Below, in pieces: positions 44,322 to 50,263 of a stretch of DNA of 50,263 nucleotides. Under the pieces are notes generated by a model that was given only the letters and a program-made list of their open reading frames with translations, searched no databases and had not been told where the DNA came from. The DNA comes from Anaerococcus porci. GTDB taxonomy: Bacteria; Bacillota; Clostridia; Tissierellales; Peptoniphilaceae. Position 1 is the first letter of the stretch. Each line of letters starts with the position of its first letter. The position numbers were made by a program, and so were the translations under genes. The DNA lies in assembly GCF_009696575.1 (NCBI RefSeq), contig NZ_VULQ01000013.1, forward strand, positions 1 to 50,263. Reading direction: 5' to 3'.

Positions 44322-45004
44322 GAACGAAGAAAAAAAGATATTAGAAATCAGAAAAGAAAATCCAAACTATGGATATAGAAGAATAACAGCAATGTTAAAA
44401 AGATTAGGATTAATCATAAACAAAAAGAAAGTACAAAGACTAGTACAAAAACTAAAAATACAAGTAAAGAGCTTTTCCAAAAAAACAAGAAAATATTCAT
44501 CATACAGAGGAACTGTAGGCAAGATAGCAGAAAACAAAATAAAAAGATCTTTTAAAACAAATAAACCATATACACAAATAACAACAGATACAAAAGAATT
44601 CAAGTATTTAGAAAAGGATAAATCAGGCACATATCAAATAAAGAAACTTTATCTAAATCCATATCTAGACATGTACAACAGCGAGATATTAAGCTACGAA
44701 ATATCAAAAAATCCAAATCTAGAACCAATATTAAAAGCTCTAGATAAAGCAATACACAACCAAATTAAAGTCAAATGGAATAACTCAATCAATGTCAAGA
44801 AAAGGCAATTGCTTAGACAACTCACCAATGGAAAACTTCTTTGGAATTTTAAAACAAGAAATATATTATGGTAGAAAATTCTATTCATACGAACAATTAA
44901 AAGAAACAATAGAAAAATATATTAAATATTACAACGAAAAAATAATAAAAGAAAAATTAGGATATCTAAGTCCAGTAGAATTTAGAAAAAAGAATGTAGC
45001 ATGA
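44300..45004 (+). pseudogene. IS3-family transposase OrfB with internal deletion and frameshift
   Basis: The frame encodes NPNYGYRRITAMLKRLG and the first catalytic Asp region YTQITTDTKEF, then LYLNPYLDMYNSEILSYEI. After ALDKAIHNQ (about 44760) the family's next block, with the second Asp (HSDxGxQY), is missing. Reading resumes in another frame at QSMSRKGNCLDNSPMENFFG (about 44785) and ends SPVEFRKKNVA. Roughly 28 codons are lost along with frame. Without the second Asp of the DDE triad the enzyme must be inactive. Confidence 0.8.
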
Positions 45005-45096
45005 AAATTTTCCTACCCCTAGTGGTAGGAAAGGTAAATAAATACCAGAGTAAGTAAAAACTCAATCTGGTATTTGGTACAACTTTTTGGGTCGCC

Positions 45097-45240
45097 TTAA
45101 AAGTTTGTGAGTTATCTCCTGCAACAATTTCTAAAATGGGTAGAGGAGAGTTTGTTAGCATGGAAGTTTTGTATCGTATTGGAACGAGACTAGATGTTGA
45201 TTTTGGTGATATGGTTTCGATTATAGAACAAAAGAAATAA
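45097..45240 (+). pseudogene. 3' fragment of an XRE regulator at the IS border
   Basis: The fragment reads LKVCELSPATISKMGRGEF, MEVLYRIGTRLDVDF and DMVSIIEQKK, which is the second half of the small Cro/CI proteins that precede type I restriction genes. Its N-terminal third is absent and the IS right end lies immediately upstream, so the insertion (or a deletion next to it) removed the start. Confidence 0.7.
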
Positions 45241-45285
45241 ATAAATTCGAGGTAGTAAGATGTAACCTCAGATAAGTTAGAATTG

Positions 45286-45310
45286 ACCAGTAACAAATTG
45301 TGACTGGTTT
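45286..45310 (+). terminator. Weak terminator-like hairpin
   Basis: ACCAGT pairs with ACTGGT around an 11-bp loop, followed by TT. Upstream GAGGT/ACCTC also pairs. Confidence 0.3.
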
Positions 45311-45397
45311 AAGAAAAAGATGGATTTATTATGATAGAATACAAAAATCTTGTCAATAAGGACTTGTAAAAGTCTAATTAGTAAAGTGAGGAAGAGG

Positions 45398-45681
45398 ATG
45401 TCAGATTTAACAAAGGAGAACAAGGAAACAATACAGAGAGCAGAACTTCATAGAAAAATTTGGGCGATTGCCGATGACGTTCGTGGGGCAGTAGATGGAT
45501 GGGACTTCAAACAATATATACTAGGAATTTTGTTTTATAGATTTATTTCCGAAAATATTACTTAAACAAAGTATACGACCCTACTTGCGGGTTTCGTATC
45601 AAAATTATTACAATGGCAAATAGTAACGATGAATATCGAGGGTTAAGCTCTCTATTGGAGAAACTAAATGTTTATATTTAA
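45398..45681 (+). pseudogene. Remnant of type I methylase gene hsdM
   Basis: The ATG at 45398 with GAGGAAGAGG upstream opens the canonical HsdM N terminus: TIQRAELHRKIWAIADDVRG, VDGWDFKQYILGILFYRFIS. It stops at TAA after 55 codons. Just beyond, a nearby frame reads KVYDPTCGF, which looks like the SAM-binding motif I of the same protein. About 200 codons between the two are therefore gone. With the XRE fragment upstream this marks a second, destroyed restriction system. Confidence 0.75.
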
Positions 45682-45698
45682 ATTAGGAGGTGATTTTT

Positions 45699-46268
45699 GT
45701 GAAGAAAACCGCAGTTCTTATTTATGATCAATTCTGTAACTTTGAAATATGCGTAGCATTAGAAATTTTAGCATCATACGGCAAAAGTATGGATGTGTTT
45801 GCAAAAACAAAAGAAATAGTCATATCTGAAGAAGGTCTAAAAGTTTCTCCAGATAAAACTATTTATGAATTAGATTTAGACGAATATGATAGCCTCTTAT
45901 TATCTGATGCAGCTGATATTCGTTTCACAGTAGAAGATGTTGAAATAATCGAATTCATCAAAAAATTTGATGGTAAAATAATTGGAGCTATTTCTATTGC
46001 ACCAATTTTGCTTGTCAAAGCTGGTATGCTAAATGGTAAATCATTTATGATTGGAGCAGATAAGGACGATCTACTAGAAGAAGGTTATAGCGAGGCAGAT
46101 CTTAAATATATGAAAGATTGGAATGACTGTATAGTAAATCCCATTGAAGAAGGATATATTGTATATGAAAATATAGTTACATCTGTTTCTTTTGAATTTG
46201 TAAAATTTGGAATTCAATTTTGTAAGATGTTGGGAATTAAAATATCACCTAAAAGCTTTGGATTATAG
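45699..46268 (+). CDS. DJ-1/PfpI-like protein lacking the nucleophile Cys
   Basis: The 189-residue protein has the DJ-1 fold pattern: KKTAVLIYDQFCNFEICVAL at the N terminus and GAISIAPILLVKAG at the elbow, where active members have ICAGP. The Cys is Ser here and the usual N-terminal Glu is also not obvious. It may be a non-enzymatic member or use another chemistry. The start is a GTG at 45699, 9 bp after AGGAGG. It stands alone among pseudogenes yet is itself intact. A decayed relative lies at 49806. Confidence 0.75.
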   Translation: MKKTAVLIYDQFCNFEICVALEILASYGKSMDVFAKTKEIVISEEGLKVSPDKTIYELDLDEYDSLLLSDAADIRFTVEDVEIIEFIKKFDGKIIGAISIAPILLVKAGMLNGKSFMIGADKDDLLEEGYSEADLKYMKDWNDCIVNPIEEGYIVYENIVTSVSFEFVKFGIQFCKMLGIKISPKSFGL

Positions 46269-46394
46269 ATATTAACTGTAAGTTTTATTTATATTCAAAA
46301 AATCTGTTAGAATTAATTTTTATAGGATTCTGTCATAATAATTACAATAGGAAATTGGAGGGATGCCGACAAGACCTAGAGAAATTAAAAAATG

Positions 46395-46457
46395 AACTAG
46401 TTTACTTTTTAGAATAATTATATATGGAACATTATTTTTTCAAAAAGTAAACTAGTT
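46395..46457. repeat. Perfect 16-bp inverted repeat
   Basis: AACTAGTTTACTTTTT (46395-46410) and its exact complement (46442-46457) flank 31 bp. It is preceded by GGAGGG and an ATG opening MPTRPREIKK before a stop, perhaps the start of a lost small gene. No T tract follows, so a simple terminator is unlikely. Confidence 0.6.
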
Positions 46458-46533
46458 AAGTAAAAACAGACCTGAATAATAGATTGAGATGTTTTCCTAA
46501 AAAATAATAAAGATTTAATCTTGAGGAGGTAAA

Positions 46534-46941
46534 ATGAAAAATATTTCAATTAAAGAAGGTATAATACCAAAGTTAGATGACATTCTTAATTTATATAATG
46601 ATGTTTCTTGGAGTGCTTACACTTCTAGTCCAGAGCAGTTAGAAAATGCTTTAAAGAACTCTTTTAAGGTTTGGACTGCTTGGGATGATGATTTATTAAT
46701 AGGATTAGCACGAGTTATTGGGGATGGTTATACTGTTATTTATATTCAAGATATTATAGTTTTAAATGAATACCAAGGAAAAGGCTTTGGAAGTAAGTTT
46801 TTAAAATTAATTCTTGATGAATATCGAGATATACGACAAATTATTTTATTAACTGAAGATAGTTATAAAACTATAAAATTTTATGAGAATAATGGACTTA
46901 CACAGGTTGGTGAATATAACTGTGTAGCTTTTATGAAATAA
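46534..46941 (+). CDS. GNAT family N-acetyltransferase
   Basis: The 135-residue single-domain GNAT has DDDLLIGLARVIGDG, then the acetyl-CoA loop YQGKGFGSKFLKLIL near residue 81, and KFYENNGLTQVG at the end. Its substrate is unknown. GAGGAGG precedes the ATG. It is intact although its neighbours are not. Confidence 0.85.
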   Translation: MKNISIKEGIIPKLDDILNLYNDVSWSAYTSSPEQLENALKNSFKVWTAWDDDLLIGLARVIGDGYTVIYIQDIIVLNEYQGKGFGSKFLKLILDEYRDIRQIILLTEDSYKTIKFYENNGLTQVGEYNCVAFMK

Positions 46942-47320
46942 AATTTAGTTGACAGAGCAAAAGTTTCATAAATGGTGTGAATAGGACGATGCTTTTTTTA
47001 ATATTAATTTTCTCATCTAAAACAACATTTATTTTCTGAAGTTCCTTGATTTACTTAGCCATAAAATATCCTATAAATACAATAAAATATTTCGCATCAT
47101 TTGTCTAGATAAATGACCAACATTTCTATTTATTTGCCTACTTTTTTGACTATGTTCCAAGAGTTTAGATAAAAGGCTAGGAGGAGAGTAAGTGAACACA
47201 AGAGTTGCTTACTCTTTTTTTAAGTATATATGCTTTTTGTTTTGCAAAAAAATAGAGTGATTATAATTTGGTTATTTTTTATTATTAGAATTGATTACAT
47301 AAGAAATGGGGGAATAATAT
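46942..47320. other. Intergenic region with a terminator but no gene
   Basis: Stops occur in all frames. The terminator at 47185-47221 is far from any intact upstream gene, so it may have belonged to a lost gene. A TATAAT at 47262-47267 could drive the ABC relic. Confidence 0.45.
47185..47221 (+). terminator. Rho-independent terminator
   Basis: AGAGTAAG pairs with CTTACTCT, followed by seven T. Confidence 0.8.
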
Positions 47321-48022
47321 ATGGAAATTATGCTTGAAATAAGAAATTTAACAAAGAAAATCAAAGAACAAATGATACTTGAAAATGTATCAATTAAAGT
47401 AGAAAAAGGGAAAATATATGGATTGTTAGGACCAAACGGTGCCGGTAAATCGACTTTATTAAAATCAATCACTAAAGTTATGAACTGTACATAAGGGGAT
47501 ATTTTTTTGAAGGAAAAATCATGTGTACAGAGGATTTAAAAAAGTTGGAGCTATTATAGAGCATCCTGCTATCTATCCAAATTTAACAGTTTATGAAAAC
47601 CTGGGAATTTTAACAGTATTATTAAACATTGATAAAGGAAGAATCAATGATGTGTTAAGAATAGTCGGTTTAGAAGACATAAATAAAAAATTAGCAAAAA
47701 ATTTTTCGTTAGGTATGAAACAAAGACTTGTAATTGCAATGGCATTGATAAACAATCCAGAATTATTAATACTTGATGAACCAACAAATGGGTTAGATCC
47801 TTTGGGAATTCAAGAATTAAGAGAATTGAAAAAAGAGTTTTCTAAAAAAGGAATTACAGTAATTATTTCAAGTCATATTTTGAGTGAGATTCAACAGATA
47901 GCAGATAAAATGGAATTATTAATAATGGGAATCTTATTTATGAAGCTAATAACTCTGTTGAGATGGATTTAGAAAAGCTATTTTTAGAAATTATAAAAAA
48001 GGATGTGAAAAATAATGATTAG
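47321..48022 (+). pseudogene. Broken ABC transporter ATPase (bacitracin/lantibiotic immunity type)
   Basis: The ATG at 47321 opens LEIRNLTKKIKEQMILENVS with Walker A LLGPNGAGKSTLLK, then a TAA at 47492 ends the frame. Reading resumes in another frame near 47525 with LKKVGAIIEHPAIYPNLTVY, the signature NFSLGMKQRLVIAMAL and Walker B LLILDEPTNGLDP. A second shift near 47930 is needed to reach the C terminus NSVEMDLEKLFLEII. Together they make a BcrA/SpaF-type ATPase of normal length. At least one nonsense and two frame changes show it is dead. Confidence 0.85.
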
Positions 48023-48757
48023 TTTTATTAAAACAGAGTTAATGAAAGAAAAATGATCTGTTAATTTAAAGCTAGGAATTATTGTGCCAATAATTTTTGT
48101 GTTATTTAATATAGCTATGGTTAGTTTGATGAGGGAAAGCCTAGAAGGAAAAAGTTATATATTGGCAACTTCTTTTAATTGGTATCCACTTTTAATTCTA
48201 TCAGTAGTTTTGAGTTTACTAGTTGTGAATATAAGTGGTAAAGAAAAGAGCGAGTATGTTGTTTTACAAAAAAGTAAAAATTTAAGTTTTGCAAAAATAG
48301 AATTGCAAAAAATATGATTGTTGTAGCTGAATTATTTACTATTCTAGTAATATCAGCAATGTTAATATTTATTGTTGCTATATATTTTCTAGGTGAAAAA
48401 ATATTACTAGGTCAATTAATTGTGTCTACTATTTGTCTTTTTATTGGAAGTTTACTGATAGTCGCTTTATCATTTTTGATATATGGACTTGTAAAAAAGA
48501 AAGCTGTACTTATATTATTAAATTTTATTTTGACATTCCCATCAACTGTAATTGCAGTAATGAAAAATTGGATTTTATTTCCATGGTCATATAGCTTGCG
48601 AATGCTCAGTCCAATTATTGGAGTTCATCCAAATGGCACTTTTCTTGAGACTTGTTCTAAACTAATGAATATAGATGCAACATACTTAGGATTGTTTTAA
48701 GTATTGCTATTTATGTAGTTGTACTAACATTAAATCTTTTAATTAAAAATAAAGGAG
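48015..48757 (+). pseudogene. Broken ABC-2 type permease partnered with the ATPase relic
   Basis: The ATG at 48015 overlaps the ATPase end and reads MISFIKTELMKEK, then TGA at 48054-48056. The same frame goes on through hydrophobic VNLKLGIIVPIIFVLFNIAM to a stop at 48317. A second frame from 48314 carries four more helices to TTT TAA near 48700, and a third continues VLSIAIYVVVLTLNLL. The total is that of a 240-residue, six-helix permease with one nonsense and two frameshifts. Confidence 0.8.
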
Positions 48758-48765
48758 GTTTTGTG

Positions 48766-49203
48766 ATGGAAAAATTTGCTTTCATGTATCTTCGATTATA
48801 AAGAGAAGACGGAGATGTTTCTGAAAGTAGTTCTATTTCAAATTAAAGACAGATAATTAAATAATTTGCTAAAGATAATGCCTTTAATATAGTCTCAGAA
48901 TATGTAGATGATGGCTTTTCAGGTTCAAATTTTGACAGACAAAATTTTAAAAAGATGATAAAAGATCTTGAGAATGAGAAGTTTAAAATAGTAATCGTAA
49001 AAGACCTATCACGTTTTGGAAGAGATTACATCGAGTCAGGAAAGTATCTACAACCTAGTATTTCAAAAATCATTTATGCTTTGGCTAATAAGATGATGTT
49101 GAGAGATGTAAAGGAATCGACAGATATACAACATATTTAATCGGTAATGCTTTATTGTAAAGACTGTGGTTCTTCTATGGTAAGAAGAAATGTGTATAAA
49201 TAA
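48766..49203 (+). pseudogene. Relic of a large serine recombinase of a conjugative element
   Basis: A single frame with four internal TAA codons (48799, 48844, 48862, 49138) reads MEKFAFMYLRL, REDGDVSESSSISN, RQII, then EYVDDGFSGSNFDRQNFKKM and IVKDLSRFGRDYIESGKYLQ. This is the catalytic domain of TndX/TnpX-like resolvases. After LQ the sequence jumps to a short tail ending MLYCKDCGSSMVRRN, which resembles the zinc ribbon of these proteins. Most of the DNA-binding part, several hundred codons, is deleted. It suggests a former integrative element at this spot. Confidence 0.8.
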
Positions 49204-49256
49204 CTTAGCTCAAGTTTTTGGAGCTATTTATATAAAATAATATTATGGAGAAATTA

Positions 49257-49697
49257 ATGAGAATAAGGGAAATGAAAGTTGATGATATTAGTAAAGTTAT
49301 TTCACTTTATATTAATTATTATAATGAAATTGAAAACTCGTGCTGGACAGAAAAAACAGCGTATAAAAGATTATATCAAGTTTTAACAATAATGGATTCT
49401 TTTTCATTGATAATGGAAGATGATGAAAATAAAGCTCTTGGTTTTGCTATAGGATATTTTAAGCAATATGATGATATCATAGGATACACACTGGAAGAAA
49501 TTATTATAGAATATAATGAACAAAATAAAGGATATGGGAGTAAGTTATTAAATAAAGTTGAGGAATTAGTTATAAGAAATGGAGCGTCTTGTATTGAGTT
49601 ACAGGCGGTTAATGATAAGATGCATTCATATTTTTATGAAAAAGCTGGATATAAAAATTCGAATAGCTTTGTAAATAAAGTAAAATGGTTTGATTAA
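49257..49697 (+). CDS. GNAT family N-acetyltransferase
   Basis: The 146-residue protein has MRIREMKVDDISKVISLY at the N terminus, the acetyl-CoA loop EQNKGYGSKLLNKVEEL, and MHSYFYEKAGYKNSNSF at the C terminus. The substrate is unknown. GGAG at 49248-49251 is 5 bp from the ATG at 49257; an upstream in-frame ATG (49245) would precede that site. It lies directly after the recombinase relic. Confidence 0.82.
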   Translation: MRIREMKVDDISKVISLYINYYNEIENSCWTEKTAYKRLYQVLTIMDSFSLIMEDDENKALGFAIGYFKQYDDIIGYTLEEIIIEYNEQNKGYGSKLLNKVEELVIRNGASCIELQAVNDKMHSYFYEKAGYKNSNSFVNKVKWFD

Positions 49698-50138
49698 ATT
49701 AATATGTATTAAATAATCAATCAGAAGTAAATAGTTATATAAGTAAGGTTTTAAGACTTATATTAGAGAAATTGACTATTCTATTTTAAAATTAGTAGGA
49801 AATTTTATGAAAAACTACATTACTGATATATGATAGATAAACAAGTATAGCTTTAGAAATTTTAGCATTATACAATAAAAAATATTTATGCGTTTTTAAA
49901 AATAAAAAGATTTTTAAATGTAAATCAAATAAGTTAAGTTAAAATAGTAGTGAATAATAAAGTAATACTTCTTAGAAAATAAGGATTTATCATATATTCT
50001 TGCTGAGAAAAAATCAAAAGAATTAATTGCTTATATCTTTTCATTAATAACTTCATTATGAATGCCATCCAAAAAAGATATATTGTCCTTTAATATTTAG
50101 TAAATTTGTAATAAAAAAGAAGACATATTTAATCTCGA
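49698..50138. other. Decayed DNA between the last GNAT gene and the terminal IS
   Basis: No intact gene. It holds the DJ-1-like relic at 49806-49930. The rest has stops in all frames and is too degraded to name. Confidence 0.5.
49806..49930 (+). pseudogene. Relic of a second DJ-1/PfpI-like gene
   Basis: In one frame the sequence reads KTTLLIYDR, stop, TSIALEILALYNKK and CVFKNKKIFK. This aligns with KTAVLIYDQ, CVALEILASYGKS and DVFAKTKEIV of the intact gene at 45699. The downstream sequence has further stops and no recognisable continuation. Confidence 0.55.
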
Positions 50139-50169
50139 TAGAGTCCGTATAATTGTGTAAAAAGAAAAA

Positions 50170-50240
50170 GGTCATTTGAAACCCAAACTAGTACAATGTT
50201 TTTAACAAGCCAAAACTAAACTAGGAGGTATCAAATGACC
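50170..50240 (+). promoter_or_regulatory. Inverted repeat that would bury the transposase start
   Basis: GGTCATTTGA (50170-50179) is the exact complement of TCAAATGACC (50231-50240), which contains the ATG. An added ACC/GGT pair reaches into the AGGAGG ribosome site. Transcripts entering from outside would fold and hide the start. Confidence 0.6.
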
Positions 50241-50263
50241 CAATTACATTTTACAATTAATCA
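50235..50263 (+). CDS. IS256-like transposase, first nine codons only
   Basis: The ATG with AGGAGG 6 bp upstream opens MTQLHFTIN, an N terminus seen in IS256-family transposases. The frame runs off the window. The family call rests on nine residues plus the terminal repeat. Confidence 0.55.

Larger units (their letters stand above)
43883..45099 (+). mobile_element. IS3-family element (IS150-like), internally deleted
   Basis: The left end TGAACTGCCCCC-AAAAGTTGGACC (43883-43906) and the right end GGTACAACTTTTTGGG (from 45076) form imperfect inverted repeats that agree best in their inner 16 bases. Between them lie orfA and a broken orfB. Outer bases are diverged, so the exact borders are uncertain and no clean target duplication was seen. 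The right end joins the truncated XRE frame at 45097. Confidence 0.75.
50139..50263 (+). mobile_element. Left end of an IS256-like element, cut by the window
   Basis: The start GATAGAGTCCGTATAATTGT resembles terminal repeats of IS256-family elements. The transposase start follows about 95 bp later. The right end lies outside the window. Confidence 0.6.

Noticed and set aside
48766-49203. Reassigned TAA codons in the recombinase frame
   Set aside because: All other genes in the window use TAA as a normal stop, and the same gene also has a large deletion, so decay explains it.

Overview
The window is about 50 kb of very AT-rich DNA from a Gram-positive, low-GC bacterium. Several features point to an anaerobic coccus of the Peptoniphilaceae (Tissierellia), most likely Anaerococcus or a close relative. 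These are strong AGGAGG ribosome sites, a sufCBDSU operon, a phoH-ybeY-dgkA-cdd-era-recO-glyQS-yqfL cluster, an HPr with both His15 and Ser46, a type 2 IPP isomerase, and a Rib-repeat surface adhesin with a sortase-like tail. The genus is an inference. No rRNA, tRNA or CRISPR array was seen.

Positions 1-4000 hold the 3' end of a giant repetitive surface protein, a decayed 3' end of a second surface protein, and a DJ-1 family gene. Positions 4450-36236 are an ordinary, dense chromosomal backbone. In order, it carries a CtpA-type S41 protease and MgtE; on the minus strand a YkvI-like transporter, a PfkB sugar kinase, and murF with ddl (peptidoglycan precursors); then pepD, ptsH and a 5'-nucleotidase-like protein. 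These are followed by the Fe-S assembly operon sufCBDSU with a small membrane protein, a minus-strand Cof-type HAD phosphatase, an LCP wall-polymer ligase, fni, an nfeD-floA membrane-domain operon, and a long overlapping operon from phoH to yqfL. The backbone ends with a GNAT gene and guaA.

From about 36240 to the right end the sequence becomes accessory DNA. First comes a BcgI-like restriction-modification locus: a frameshifted XRE regulator, a fused nuclease-methylase, and a specificity protein. The specificity reading frame is cut by an (AT)9A tract. Losing one AT unit would fuse a third target-recognition-like domain onto the two-domain product, which is a strong candidate for phase variation. 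Next is a small island with an XRE regulator, a nonsense-interrupted ImmA peptidase, a DUF4417 protein and a possible toxin-immunity pair.

An IS3-family element (IS150-like) with an internally deleted transposase follows. It abuts fragments of another XRE regulator and of a type I hsdM. The last 5 kb is a graveyard with a few intact genes among the relics: a DJ-1-like protein lacking the catalytic Cys and two GNAT genes are intact. A bacitracin/lantibiotic-type ABC transporter, a serine recombinase and a second DJ-1-like gene are all broken. At the very end lies the start of an IS256-like element.

The most rewarding points are the AT-tract switch in the specificity gene; the ATACTA-N3-TAGTAT palindrome shared by the suf and pepD upstream regions; the DUF4417/toxin-like cassette; the sugar kinase with a changed GAGD motif; the kinase-phosphatase fusion between ybeY and cdd; and two genes with almost no 5' leader.
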